This document shows, piece by piece, positions 33,423 to 42,277 of a stretch of DNA of 61,539 nucleotides (the stretch's first letter is position 1; the number at the start of each line of letters is the position of its first letter). The translations under genes and the position numbers were made by a program. The notes under the pieces are model-generated. The model ran no database searches. It saw nothing but the letters and a program-made list of their open reading frames with translations, and was not told the origin of the DNA. The DNA lies in assembly GCA_964509765.1 (NCBI GenBank), contig CAZDYI010000040.1, positions 1-61,539 on the forward strand, in the 5' to 3' direction. The DNA comes from CAZDYI01 sp964509765 (GTDB taxonomy: Bacteria > Pseudomonadota > Gammaproteobacteria > Tethybacterales > Tethybacteraceae).

Positions 33423-34259
33423 ATGGCAACCGAAGGAAAATCAGCCCTGTCAGGCTACATTCAGAACCAGCTGTTCTACGGCAACCTCCACTTCACCTCG
33501 CAGGAGGCTGAGGACTCCATCGGCGTGGGGCACGGCGCCTTCCTCGATGCCGCCGAGAGGCTGCAGTTGCGCAACGTCCTCATATCCCCGAGGCAGGGCT
33601 TCTACCTAATCGTGGCGCCCAACTACCAGCACAGGGGATCGCCGCCGGCAACCTTGTACGTGGACGCCTTGATGCGCCATGTGGGCGCGGACTACTACGT
33701 GGGGCTGCTGACTGCGGCAGGTCATCACGGAGCCTCGCACCAGGCGGTGCAGGTCTTCCAGGTGGTGTGCGGAAAGCAGCAAAAAAAGTTCTCCGCTGGT
33801 CGGTCCAGGTTCGAGTTCTTCTACCGGAAGGACATGGGCACCGTGTCCCGTGCAGTGGAGAGCAGGACCTTTCACCGTCATGGCGGTCAAGTGCGAATGT
33901 CCGGTCCGGAGCTGACCGCGCTTGACCTGATTCGCTACCGAAACGGTTCGGGAAGCGTTAGTTTCGTCTCCACCGTCCTCGCGGAGCTGGCTCCGAAGGC
34001 ATGTCCCGAAAGGCTCGCGGAGATGTCGGCGGAGTTTGAGAAGTCTGAGGTGCAGCGCCTCGGATACCACCTTGAGTTCCTGCAGTACAAGGACCATGCC
34101 AGGGAGCTGCGTTCGGCGCTCGAAGAGCGCGGTCAGCTGCAATGGGTGAACCTGAGGAAAAGGCTGGCGCACGACAGGTACCATTCAAGGGAGCCGCTGC
34201 TGGAGCGCAGCGAACGTTGGTTCGTCGAGGTTGACGAGCATCCCGATCCCGACGTTTGA
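33423..34259 (+). CDS. AbiEi-family antitoxin / transcriptional regulator
   Basis: 278-aa protein with the layout of type IV antitoxin AbiEi: an N-terminal winged helix (about 10-75, YGNLHFTSQEAEDSIG, LISPRQGFYLIVAPNY), a middle beta domain (FEFFYRKDMGTV, RMSGPELTALDLIRY), and a C-terminal helical region. In studied systems AbiEi represses its own promoter and counteracts the AbiEii nucleotidyltransferase without binding it. The stop overlaps the toxin ATG (TGATG). The pair sits between nadD and rsfS, which are normally adjacent, so it was inserted there. GC is somewhat lower than the flanks. Confidence 0.83.
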   Translation: MATEGKSALSGYIQNQLFYGNLHFTSQEAEDSIGVGHGAFLDAAERLQLRNVLISPRQGFYLIVAPNYQHRGSPPATLYVDALMRHVGADYYVGLLTAAGHHGASHQAVQVFQVVCGKQQKKFSAGRSRFEFFYRKDMGTVSRAVESRTFHRHGGQVRMSGPELTALDLIRYRNGSGSVSFVSTVLAELAPKACPERLAEMSAEFEKSEVQRLGYHLEFLQYKDHARELRSALEERGQLQWVNLRKRLAHDRYHSREPLLERSERWFVEVDEHPDPDV

Positions 34260-35143
34260 TGTTCAGGGACGAGTTCATCAAGGAGTGGAGCGAGCAGGTT
34301 CCGTGGGATGAAGAAGACCAGGTCCTGCAGGACCTGCTCATCAGCAGGGCCCTGGTCGAGATCTACTCGGACGAGTTCCTGAGGGAGGAGCTCCGCTTTC
34401 GCGGAGGGACCGCCCTCAACAAGCTCCACTTCCCGGAGCCGTTCCGCTACTCGGAGGACATCGACGTCGTCCGCATGACCTTGGGGCCGAACGGGGCCAT
34501 CATCGACAGGCTGCGCGCCGTCCTCGAGCCGTGGCTGGGGAAAGGGGACTACAGGCCGAGCCGCGTCGCCTCCAAGCTGCTGTTCGACATCTCCAACGTC
34601 AGCCCTGTCGGAGGGGACAACGTCCTGAAGCTGGAGATGAGCTACAAGGATCCGGAGTTCATCGACCCTGCGGTCACCAAGGCTTTCAGGATCGAGCACT
34701 CCTGGTTCTCCGGCTCGGCGGACATCCCGACGTTCACCACCGAGGAGGTGCTGGCAGGAAAGTTGAGGGCCCTGCTGAACCGCAGGAAGGGCCGGGACCT
34801 GCTTGACCTCGACCACGCCCTGACTGCGGTCGAGGGGCTCGACGTCCAGCATGTCGTCGAGCTGTTCGGAAAGCTGTGCGAGATATACGCCAAGAAGATT
34901 CCGAGGGCGATAGCACATGAAAGGATGTTTGACAAGCTGAAGAACATCGAGGAGATCATGGTTGACATGATGGATGTGCTCCCGAAGAAGGAGGCGGACA
35001 AGCTCAGCGAGGAAGTCGTCCACGAGAAGTTCAAGAACGTTTTCGAGGCGTACATCGAGAAGCTGCCGGGCAAGCCCATGTTCGAAGCGCAGTCCAAGAT
35101 CGAGCAACTCGGAATGGACATAGAGATCAGGCAGGGGAAGTGA
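34259..35143 (+). CDS. AbiEii-family nucleotidyltransferase toxin
   Basis: 294-aa predicted nucleotidyltransferase. The polymerase-beta-like motif is FRGGTALNK (48-56) followed by RYSEDIDV with D67 and D69. The downstream motif LAGKLRALLNRRKGRDLLDL matches the AbiEii/AbiGii/MenA family, whose characterised members modify tRNA 3' ends and arrest growth during phage infection. A C-terminal helical region of about 100 residues (HERMFDKLKNIEEIMVDMMDVL) follows. The ATG overlaps the antitoxin stop. All visible catalytic residues are present, so it looks active. Confidence 0.87.
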   Translation: MFRDEFIKEWSEQVPWDEEDQVLQDLLISRALVEIYSDEFLREELRFRGGTALNKLHFPEPFRYSEDIDVVRMTLGPNGAIIDRLRAVLEPWLGKGDYRPSRVASKLLFDISNVSPVGGDNVLKLEMSYKDPEFIDPAVTKAFRIEHSWFSGSADIPTFTTEEVLAGKLRALLNRRKGRDLLDLDHALTAVEGLDVQHVVELFGKLCEIYAKKIPRAIAHERMFDKLKNIEEIMVDMMDVLPKKEADKLSEEVVHEKFKNVFEAYIEKLPGKPMFEAQSKIEQLGMDIEIRQGK

Positions 35144-35252
35144 GCGCTATGGCAGCAGTCTGAGAAGGCAATGCCTGGAACTGCCTTTCCGCACCAAGCA
35201 TGGATCTGCCTGTTGCGTCCCGTCCATACTGGGAGCAAGAAGTTTGGCGGAA

Positions 35253-35258
35253 TATAAT
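35253..35258 (+). promoter_or_regulatory. -10 element upstream of rsfS
   Basis: TATAAT 39 nt before the rsfS TTG, in the gap after the AbiE module. It may give rsfS its own transcription now that it is cut off from nadD. No clear -35 is seen. Confidence 0.35.
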
Positions 35259-35297
35259 CTTTCAGACGCATGACGCACCGACGGGGGTCCCGGCAGC

Positions 35298-35669
35298 TTG
35301 GCTGAAGCCGCAGTCCCGTCCGCCGATGCCGCCGCCGCGGCGGAGATCGCCTCGAAGGTCATCGGCGACGCGAAGGGAATCGACCTCGTCGAGATCGACA
35401 CCACAGCAAGGTCCGGCCGGCTGTTCGACCGGATCCTGATCTGCACCGCGACCTCGACGCGCCACGCCGCGGCGATGGCCGAGCGGGTGCGGGTCGCGCT
35501 CAAGCGCGCCGGCGTCGCGATCCTCGGCATCGAGGGCCCCGGCGAGATGGGCTGGACGCTGATCGACGCCGGCTCGGTGATCGTGCACATCTTCCTGCGC
35601 GACGCGCGCGAGCACTACGACCTCGAGTCGCTGTGGACGGTGGAGGCGCCCGAGGGCAAGGACATATAA
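35298..35669 (+). CDS. rsfS: ribosome silencing factor RsfS
   Basis: 123-aa factor that binds uL14 and blocks subunit joining when nutrients are scarce. The DUF143/Oligomerisation domain is recognisable: LVEIDTTARSGRLFDRILICTATSTRHAAAMAERV, GIEGPGEMGWTLIDAGSVIVHIFLRDAREHYDLESLW. The start is TTG at 35298, after a short Ala-rich N-terminus. rlmH, often the next gene, is missing. Confidence 0.93.
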   Translation: MAEAAVPSADAAAAAEIASKVIGDAKGIDLVEIDTTARSGRLFDRILICTATSTRHAAAMAERVRVALKRAGVAILGIEGPGEMGWTLIDAGSVIVHIFLRDAREHYDLESLWTVEAPEGKDI

Positions 35670-35800
35670 TCCCCGCCGGGCGTTGCGGCGGACCCCCTTC
35701 CGGGGTAGCCTGACCGGTTCCGCCGGGCCCGCGTAGCTTTCCGGCTAATGTACGACTTCGACCGGGAACGCGCCCGATGATCATGAGGATTTACTCCCGC

Positions 35801-36376
35801 ATGCCAAGTGAGATGTCGACAGCGAAGAAGGTCGCGCTGACGCTCGTCGTCGTGCTGTCCCTCGCGCTGAACGCCTGCACCCGCGGCGGCAGCAGCTGGG
35901 GCGCCTCGAGCCGGGCGAGCGCCAACATCGCCCCCACGCCCGAGGAGCACGAGGGCGCGGTCGTCATGGCGTTCCGCGCAAAGGTCTGGGGGGTGCGCGG
36001 GCTGGTCGCCGACCACACCTGGCTTGCGACCAAGCCGGCCGGCGCGAGCGACTACACCGTCTACGAGGTGATCGGCTGGCGCAGGTACCGCAACATGTCG
36101 AGCCTGCGGATCGAGCAGGACGTGCCCGACCGCCGCTGGTTCGGGGCCGAGCCGATCGTGATGGCCGACGTGCGCGGCGAGCAGGCGGAGGAGCTGGTCG
36201 TGAAGATCGACGAGGCCGCGAGGCGCTACCCCTACCCGGACGAGTACCGCGCCTTCCCCGGCCCGAACTCGAACACGTTCACCGCATGGGTGGCCCAGGA
36301 GGTCCCCGAGCTCGGGCTGGACCTTCCGATGCGCGCGATCGGCAAGGGCTTCCCGCTGGAATCCGCGACCCAGTAG
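35801..36376 (+). CDS. DUF3750 family lipoprotein
   Basis: Protein of unknown function, about 191 aa. The signal peptide ends in a lipobox (LALNAC). The mature part has the DUF3750 pattern, including VWGVRGLVADHTWLATK, YEVIGWRRY and the C-terminal FPGPNSNTFTAWVAQEVPELGLDLP. His, Asn and Thr in these blocks are strongly conserved in the family, but no activity has been assigned. In-frame ATGs exist at 35777 and 35813; GAGGA precedes 35801. It lies between rsfS and rdgB, 3 nt before the rdgB GTG. Confidence 0.8.
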   Translation: MPSEMSTAKKVALTLVVVLSLALNACTRGGSSWGASSRASANIAPTPEEHEGAVVMAFRAKVWGVRGLVADHTWLATKPAGASDYTVYEVIGWRRYRNMSSLRIEQDVPDRRWFGAEPIVMADVRGEQAEELVVKIDEAARRYPYPDEYRAFPGPNSNTFTAWVAQEVPELGLDLPMRAIGKGFPLESATQ

Positions 36377-36379
36377 CCG

Positions 36380-36979
36380 GTGCGGCTGCCGCGGCTGGTG
36401 ATTGCCAGCGGCAATCCCGGCAAGATCAGGGAGTTCCGGCGCATGCTCGGAGACCGAGTCGGCGAGATGGAATCCAAGGAGGACCTCGGGATCGGCGAGA
36501 TCCCCGAGACGGCCGAGACATTCGTGGAGAACGCGCTTGCCAAGGCGCGGCACGTTGCGAGGGAGGCCGGATCGGCGACGCTCGCCGAGGACTCCGGGAT
36601 CTGCGTCGACGCGCTATCCGGCCGTCCGGGAGTCCGCTCGGCGCGCATGTCCGAGGCCGGCGACGAGGCCTCGAACAACGCGCGGCTGCTCGAGGAGCTC
36701 GACGGCGCCTCCGACAGGTCGGCGCACTACCACTGCTCGCTCGTGCTGCTGCGCCACGCATCGGACCCGGCCCCGCTGATCGCCGAGGCGGACTGGCACG
36801 GCTCGATCGCGACTGCCCCGCGCGGCGACAACGGCTTCGGCTACGACCCCTTGTTCGTCACCTGCGACGGGCGCACCGCCGCCGAGCTCGCCCCCGAGGA
36901 GAAGGACGCGCAGAGCCACCGCGGGCAGGCGCTGCGGATCATGATCGGGCTCGTCGGGCGGCTGGGGGAGAGGCTGTGA
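36380..36979 (+). CDS. rdgB: XTP/dITP pyrophosphatase RdgB
   Basis: House-cleaning nucleotidase removing non-canonical purine triphosphates (199 aa). The N-terminal IASGNPGKIREF, the metal-binding ETAETFVENALAKARH, AEDSGICVDAL and the C-terminal GDNGFGYDPLFV and SHRGQAL are the family blocks. A GTG start at 36380 gives the normal N-terminus. Overlaps hemW by GTGA, the common gene pair. Confidence 0.95.
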   Translation: MRLPRLVIASGNPGKIREFRRMLGDRVGEMESKEDLGIGEIPETAETFVENALAKARHVAREAGSATLAEDSGICVDALSGRPGVRSARMSEAGDEASNNARLLEELDGASDRSAHYHCSLVLLRHASDPAPLIAEADWHGSIATAPRGDNGFGYDPLFVTCDGRTAAELAPEEKDAQSHRGQALRIMIGLVGRLGERL

Positions 36980-38196
36980 CGGAAGCGGCCCCGGTCATGC
37001 TGCCCGGCCGGCCGGCCCCGCCGCCGCTCACTCTCTACGCGCACTTCCCGTGGTGCGTGAGCAAGTGCCCGTACTGCGACTTCAACTCCCACGAGGCGCC
37101 GGGGGAGCTGCCCGAGGGCCGCTACCTCGACGCGCTGCGCGCCGACCTCGAGGGCTGCGCGGGCGAGGTCGCAGGCAGGAAGGTGGCCTCTGTGTTCATC
37201 GGCGGCGGGACGCCGAGCGTCATGGAGCCCGCATCGATCGACCGGCTGCTCAGCGACGCGCGGATGCTCCTCGACCTGCTGCCCGGCGCCGAGGTGACCA
37301 TGGAGGCGAACCCGGGAACGGTCGACGCCGGCAGGTTCGCCGAGTTCGCCGCCGCCGGCGTGAACCGGCTGTCGCTCGGCATCCAGAGCTTTTCCGACGA
37401 TCGCCTTGCCGCGCTCGGCCGCATCCACGGCTCGCGCGAGGCGCGCGCCGCGGCGCAGACCGCGGCGCAGGTTTTCGGCCGGGTCAACCTCGACATCATG
37501 TTCGGCCTGCCGGGGCAGGACATGGCCGGCGCCGCGGCCGACGTCCGCGAGGCGGCCGCGCTCGGGACCGAGCACGTCTCGCTCTACCAGCTCACCCTCG
37601 AGCCGGGCACGCTGTTCTTCCGCGAGCCGCCGCGGGACATGCCCGGCGACGGCCTCGTCGCCGACATGGACGACGCGCTGCGCGCCGAGCTCGCGGACGC
37701 GGGCCTCGCGCGCTACGAGGTCAGCGCCCACAGCCGGCCCGGCGCCGAGTGCCGCCACAACCTCAACTACTGGCGCTTCGGCGACTACCTCGGGATCGGC
37801 GCCGGCGCCCACGGCAAGCTGTCGACCGCGGACGGCGTGCGCCGCGACGCGCGCCACAAGTCGCCGGCGCGGTACATGGACCGGGCCCTTGCGGGCGAGC
37901 CGGCAGCAATGTCGGCCTTCGTGCGCGGCGGCGAGCTCGCCTTCGAGTTCATGCTCAACGCCCTGCGGCTGACCGGCGGCTTCGAGGAGTCGCTGTTCGC
38001 CGAGCGCACGGCGCTTGCGCCCCGGGCCGTCGAGGATTCCCTGCGGGCCGCCGAGGGCGAGGGCTGGATCGTCCGCGAAGGCGGCCGCGTCCGGCCGACG
38101 GCCGACGGCATCGACCGCAACGCGGACCTGTGCGCGCTGTTCCTGCCGGAAGGGCGGGCAGCGGCTTCGCAGCCGGCCGAGCTGCAGCGGGCGTGA
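36976..38196 (+). CDS. hemW: radical SAM heme chaperone HemW
   Basis: Radical SAM protein (406 aa) that delivers heme, formerly annotated as coproporphyrinogen oxidase-like. The cluster ligands are C27, C31 and C34 in WCVSKCPYCDFNSHE. FIGGGTPS, LSLGIQSFSDDRLAALGR and HNLNYWRFGDYLGIGAGAHGK are family motifs. It lacks the extra N-terminal part of true HemN. It is translationally coupled to rdgB upstream and to the TPR protein downstream. Confidence 0.94.
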   Translation: MTEAAPVMLPGRPAPPPLTLYAHFPWCVSKCPYCDFNSHEAPGELPEGRYLDALRADLEGCAGEVAGRKVASVFIGGGTPSVMEPASIDRLLSDARMLLDLLPGAEVTMEANPGTVDAGRFAEFAAAGVNRLSLGIQSFSDDRLAALGRIHGSREARAAAQTAAQVFGRVNLDIMFGLPGQDMAGAAADVREAAALGTEHVSLYQLTLEPGTLFFREPPRDMPGDGLVADMDDALRAELADAGLARYEVSAHSRPGAECRHNLNYWRFGDYLGIGAGAHGKLSTADGVRRDARHKSPARYMDRALAGEPAAMSAFVRGGELAFEFMLNALRLTGGFEESLFAERTALAPRAVEDSLRAAEGEGWIVREGGRVRPTADGIDRNADLCALFLPEGRAAASQPAELQRA

Positions 38197-38867
38197 TGCG
38201 CGGCGGGCTTCCGTACTGGCTGCTCGCGGCGCTGTTCTGCGCGGCGCTCGCTGCGGCGCTCGTAAGCGAGCGCAGCATGCCGTCGCCGGCCGAGCAGCCG
38301 GAGGAAGGGGACCTGCCCGAAGGGATCGACGAGGCGCGGGAGCTTGCCTCGGGAGGGGAGTTCATCTCCGCCCGCGACGTCCTCCACGGGGTGATCGACG
38401 ACAACCCCGACCTCGCGGTCGCCCACTTCATCCTCGCGGAGATCGCGATGCAGGTCGGCGACCTGCGGGACGCGGAAAGGCGCGCGAGGGTCGCCTCGGC
38501 GCTCGAGCCGGATGAGGCGCAGTACCGGCTCTTCCTCAGCTCGCTGTACTCCCATGTCGGCTGGAGCGGCAGGGCCGAGGCCGAGCTCAACGGCCTGCTG
38601 GACATGGAGCCCGGCAACCTGGAGGGGCTGCTGCAGCGCTCGCACCTGCACTTCGTCTCCGGCCGCCACGACAAGGCGCTCGAGGACCTCGACTTCGCGG
38701 TCGAGGCGACGGAGCGGAGCCCAGACGCGCTGTTCTCCCGCGCGCAGCTCAAGATGTTCACCAAGGACTTCGAGGGCGCGAGCGCCGACATTGCCGAGCT
38801 CGAGGAGAGCGAAGACGAGGCCGTCGCCGAGGAGGCGCGGGCGTTCAGGGAGCGGTACGGCCTTTAG
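38196..38867 (+). CDS. membrane-anchored TPR protein
   Basis: 223-aa protein of unknown function with one N-terminal hydrophobic helix (LPYWLLAALFCAALAAALV, 5-23) and no clear cleavage site. TPR repeats follow (about 55-215, LAVAHFILAEIAMQVGDLRDAERRARVASALEPDEAQY, DALFSRAQLKMFTKDFEGA). The ATG shares its A with the hemW stop. It may be a scaffold at the periplasmic face of the inner membrane. Nothing more specific can be read from it. Confidence 0.75.
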   Translation: MRGGLPYWLLAALFCAALAAALVSERSMPSPAEQPEEGDLPEGIDEARELASGGEFISARDVLHGVIDDNPDLAVAHFILAEIAMQVGDLRDAERRARVASALEPDEAQYRLFLSSLYSHVGWSGRAEAELNGLLDMEPGNLEGLLQRSHLHFVSGRHDKALEDLDFAVEATERSPDALFSRAQLKMFTKDFEGASADIAELEESEDEAVAEEARAFRERYGL

Positions 38868-38904
38868 GGCCGCTTTGCTAGAATCCTCCGCTTGTAACGG
38901 ACAG

Positions 38905-38981
38905 GCGCCCGTAGCTCAGTTGGATAGAGTATCAGGCTACGAACCTGGGGGTCGCAAGTTCGAATCTTGCCGGGCGCGCCA
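38905..38981 (+). tRNA. tRNA-Arg (ACG)
   Basis: 77-nt cloverleaf: acceptor GCGCCCG/CGGGCGC, D-arm GCTC...GAGT, anticodon stem TCAGG/CCTGG with loop CTACGAA (anticodon ACG, 38939-38941), T-arm GCAAG TTCGAAT CTTGC, and an encoded CCA. A TAGAAT -10 lies at 38879-38884. The ACG anticodon would be edited to ICG. frr starts only 23 nt after it. Confidence 0.97.
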
Positions 38982-39004
38982 GCACACCTGGGGGCAGTAA
39001 GTAA

Positions 39005-39553
39005 GTGGACAGCGCAGCCGTTAGGGAACGCATGCAGAAGTCGGTGCAGTCCCTCAAGGACGAGTTGCTCAAGATCAGGACCGGGCGGGCCCACCCGGGG
39101 CTGCTCGACCACGTCAAGGCGAGCTGCTACGGCCAGGAGATGCCGCTCAACCAGCTCGCGACGGTCGCCGTCGCCGGCAACAGGCTGCTGACCGTCTCCC
39201 CCTGGGACGCAGGCAACCTCGCTGCGATCGAGAAGGCCGTCCGCGACGCCGACCTCGGGGTCAACCCCTCCAACGACGGCGAGAAGGTGCTCGTGACGCT
39301 GCCGGAGCTCAGCGAGGACCGCCGCAAGGAGCTCGTGAAGCTCGTCGGGCGCGAGGCCGAGAGCGCCAAGGTCGCGGTGCGCAACATCCGCCGCGACGAG
39401 CTCGGCTCGCTCAAGGAGGCCGTCAAGAGCAAGGACATCAGCGAGAACGAGCAGCGCCGCGACGAGAAGGAGCTCCAGAAGGTCACCGACGAGAGCGTCC
39501 GGGAGATCGACGACTGTGCGAAGGCGAAGTCCGAAGAGTTGATGAAGGTCTGA
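39005..39553 (+). CDS. frr: ribosome recycling factor
   Basis: Splits post-termination ribosomes together with EF-G (182 aa). Family blocks are LKIRTGRAHPGLLDHV, YGQEMPLNQLATV, LTVSPWD, LGVNPSNDGEKVLVTLPELSEDRRKELVK and VRNIRRDE. A GTG start follows the tRNA closely. pyrH, normally immediately upstream, is not present. First gene of the long envelope operon. Confidence 0.96.
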   Translation: MDSAAVRERMQKSVQSLKDELLKIRTGRAHPGLLDHVKASCYGQEMPLNQLATVAVAGNRLLTVSPWDAGNLAAIEKAVRDADLGVNPSNDGEKVLVTLPELSEDRRKELVKLVGREAESAKVAVRNIRRDELGSLKEAVKSKDISENEQRRDEKELQKVTDESVREIDDCAKAKSEELMKV

Positions 39554-39567
39554 ACCGGCCGCGGCCC

Positions 39568-40293
39568 ATGGACCAACCCGCGAGGCCCCGCCACGTTGCG
39601 GTCATCATGGACGGGAACGGGCGCTGGGCCCATTCCCGCGGGCTCGACAGGACCGAGGGGCACCGCAAGGGCCTCGAGGCCGCCCGCGAGACGGTGGTCG
39701 CCTGCCGCGAGGCCGGCATCCCGTTCCTGACCCTGTTCGCGTTCTCGACCGAGAACTGGCGCCGGCCCGACGGCGAGGTAGCCGAGCTCCTATCGCTGCT
39801 CGACGAGGGGCTGCGCAAGCACTTCGACGACTTCATGGCCGAGGGGGTGCGGATCAGCTTCTTCGGCGACCTGAGCCCGTTCCCGCGCACGCTGCGCCTC
39901 GCGATGGACCGGCTCGAGAAGCACACCCGCGGCCAGGGACGGATCAGCCTGCAGGTCGCGCTCAACTACTCCGGGCGCTGGGACATCGCCGAGGCGGTGC
40001 GCAGGCTCGCCGACACCGGCTGCGACATGTCCGACATCGGCGAGGACGACCTAGCGGACAGGCTCGCAACCGCGGGTCTGCCCGACCCCGACCTCGTCAT
40101 CCGCACCTCGGGCGAGCAGCGCCTGTCGAACTTCATGCTCTGGCAGGCCGCCTACACCGAGCTGTACTTCACCGACGTCCTCTGGCCCGACTTCGGCCGC
40201 GAGGACCTCGAGGGCGCCCTTGCGGCCTATGCCGGGCGCGAGCGGCGCTTCGGCGGCGTGGACGGGGCCGTCGCCGCGGAGGCGGGCACGTGA
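39568..40293 (+). CDS. uppS: undecaprenyl diphosphate synthase
   Basis: Cis-prenyltransferase making the C55 lipid carrier for peptidoglycan and O-antigen (241 aa). The catalytic Asp is in VIMDGNGRWA, with substrate-binding RGLDRTEGHRKG, FAFSTENWRRP, and the C-terminal LVIRTSGEQRLSNFMLWQAAYTELYFTDVLWPDF. Located between frr and cdsA as usual. Confidence 0.97.
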   Translation: MDQPARPRHVAVIMDGNGRWAHSRGLDRTEGHRKGLEAARETVVACREAGIPFLTLFAFSTENWRRPDGEVAELLSLLDEGLRKHFDDFMAEGVRISFFGDLSPFPRTLRLAMDRLEKHTRGQGRISLQVALNYSGRWDIAEAVRRLADTGCDMSDIGEDDLADRLATAGLPDPDLVIRTSGEQRLSNFMLWQAAYTELYFTDVLWPDFGREDLEGALAAYAGRERRFGGVDGAVAAEAGT

Positions 40294-41099
40294 GCTCCGC
40301 GGCCATGCGCGTGGGGCGCGTCCCGTTCGGGATCGCCGCTGCGGTCGCAACGGGGCTGGTCCTGTACTACGGCAACCACCTGCTGGTGAGCGCCGTCGCG
40401 CTCGCGGCGGCGATGGCCGCGGCCTGGGAGCTCGGCGCCCTGGCCGGGAGGACCCGTTCCCAGCGCGCGGCCTACGCCGCGGCGGTGGCCGCAGGCTGCC
40501 TGCTGAGCAAGTGGATCCTGTCGGGCAGCCGCGAGTCGGTCAACGAGTTCCTGCTCCTTTCGGTGCTGCTGTGGACGCTGGCCGCGCCGATCTGGCTCGC
40601 GTGGGGGTCGCAGCCGCCGCGGCACGTCGTCGCCGCGCTCGGGGGCTTCATCATCGTCAGCGCCTGGCTGAGCGTAGCGGTGCTGGCCGAGTACGACCGC
40701 TGGACCCTGATCGCCGGGATCGCCGCGGTGGTGCTCGCCGACAGCTCTGCGTGGGCAGTCGGCAGGACCCTCGGCCGCCTGCCGCTCGCGCCGCGGCTCT
40801 CGCCGAACAAGACCTGGGAGGGAGTGCTCGGCGCGCTGCTCGCGCTGTACGTCCTCGCGTCGGCCCTGTGGTGGGTGCACCTGTCCGACAGCTACCCGCA
40901 CTGGCTGATGCTGCTCGTCGCGGCCGCGACCTGCGGGCTTGCCGTGCTCGGCGACCTCGTCGAGTCCATGCTCAAGCGCCAGGCCGACGTCAAGGACAGC
41001 GGCGTGCTCATGGGCAGCCACGGCGGGATGCTCGACCGGATCGACTCCTGGCTTCCGGTCCTGCCGTTCATGGCGCTCCTATCCACCCTTACGACATGA
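40290..41099 (+). CDS. cdsA: phosphatidate cytidylyltransferase
   Basis: Integral membrane enzyme making CDP-diacylglycerol for phospholipid synthesis (269 aa, about 7-8 hydrophobic helices). The signature near the C-terminus is LSPNKTWEG, then GDLVESMLKRQADVKDSG and SHGGMLDRIDS, carrying the metal-binding Asp pair. GTG start overlapping the uppS stop (GTGA). Confidence 0.94.
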   Translation: MSSAAMRVGRVPFGIAAAVATGLVLYYGNHLLVSAVALAAAMAAAWELGALAGRTRSQRAAYAAAVAAGCLLSKWILSGSRESVNEFLLLSVLLWTLAAPIWLAWGSQPPRHVVAALGGFIIVSAWLSVAVLAEYDRWTLIAGIAAVVLADSSAWAVGRTLGRLPLAPRLSPNKTWEGVLGALLALYVLASALWWVHLSDSYPHWLMLLVAAATCGLAVLGDLVESMLKRQADVKDSGVLMGSHGGMLDRIDSWLPVLPFMALLSTLTT

Positions 41100-42277
41100 G
41101 CGCCGCGGCGGCCAGGGGCATGTGCCTTTCCGTCCTCGGCGCGACCGGCAGCGTCGGCACGGCCGCGCTTGCGGTCGCGGAGGAGGCCGGCTGCGAGGTC
41201 GTCGCGCTCGCCGCAAACAGCGACGTCGACGGGATGCTCGCGCTGTGCGTGAGGCACGAGCCGCTCATTGCGGCGATGCGCGACGAGACGGCGGGCAGGG
41301 CGCTTGCGGACAGGACGATAGCCGAGGGCCTCGGCTGCGAGGTAGCGTGGGGCGAGGTGGGCGTCGAGCGCGCGGCGGCCTGCGACGCGGACGCGGTCGT
41401 CGCCGCGGTCAGCGGCGTCGCGGGGGTCGGCCCGACCATGGCGGCCGTGCGCGCCGGGAGGCGGATCCTGCTTGCGAACAAGGAGGCCCTGGTCACCGCC
41501 GGCAGGCACATGATCGACGCCGCGAGGGAGCACGGCTCCGAGCTGGTCCCGGTCGACAGCGAGCACGGCGCGCTGCTCGAGCTGCTCCACCTCGCTCGCG
41601 GCAGGGACGTCGCCGTCGACCGGGTGTGGCTCACCGCGAGCGGCGGGCCGTTCCACGACCGCGACGTCGACCTCGCGGAGGTCTCCCCGGGGATGGCCGC
41701 GGCCCATCCGGTGTGGGACATGGGGACCAAGATCTCGGTGGACTCCGCGACGCTGATGAACAAGGGCCTCGAGGTGATCGAGGCGAGCCTGCTGTTCGGC
41801 TTCGCCCCCGATGCGATCCGGGTCGCGGTCCACCCGCAGGGTATCGTCCACGCGATCGTGGACCTCGCCGACGGCGGCAGCGTCGCGCACTGCGCGGCCC
41901 CGGACATGCGCCGCGCGGTCGCCCGGGCGCTTGCCTGGCCCGACGCGCACGGGATCGGCTTCGAGCCGCTCGACTGGGCTTCGGTCGGTACGCTCGAGTT
42001 CAAGGAGCCCGACACGCGCCGCTTCCCGTGCCTCAGGCTCGCCCACCAGGCGCTGCTCGCCGGCGGAAGCGCCCCTGCGGTCCTCAACGCCGCCAACGAG
42101 GCCGCGGTCAGCGCGTTCTGCGACAGCTGCAGGATCGCCTTCACCGACATCCCCGCGGTCGTCGAGGGCACCCTGTCCGAGGTCGAGGGCGACGACTCGA
42201 GCATCGACGGACTCGTCGCGGCCGACCGCGCGGCGCGCGAGCACGCCGACGCGATGATCGCGAGGATGGCGCGGTGA
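41096..42277 (+). CDS. dxr: 1-deoxy-D-xylulose 5-phosphate reductoisomerase
   Basis: Second enzyme of the MEP isoprenoid pathway, NADPH-dependent (393 aa). The NADPH loop LGATGSVGTAALAV is at the N-terminus. LLANKEALVTAG, the metal ligand region VPVDSEHGALLELL, LTASGGPF and KISVDSATLMNKGLEVIEA form the active site. ATGA overlap with cdsA. It feeds the isoprenoid used by uppS. Confidence 0.96.
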   Translation: MSAAAARGMCLSVLGATGSVGTAALAVAEEAGCEVVALAANSDVDGMLALCVRHEPLIAAMRDETAGRALADRTIAEGLGCEVAWGEVGVERAAACDADAVVAAVSGVAGVGPTMAAVRAGRRILLANKEALVTAGRHMIDAAREHGSELVPVDSEHGALLELLHLARGRDVAVDRVWLTASGGPFHDRDVDLAEVSPGMAAAHPVWDMGTKISVDSATLMNKGLEVIEASLLFGFAPDAIRVAVHPQGIVHAIVDLADGGSVAHCAAPDMRRAVARALAWPDAHGIGFEPLDWASVGTLEFKEPDTRRFPCLRLAHQALLAGGSAPAVLNAANEAAVSAFCDSCRIAFTDIPAVVEGTLSEVEGDDSSIDGLVAADRAAREHADAMIARMAR

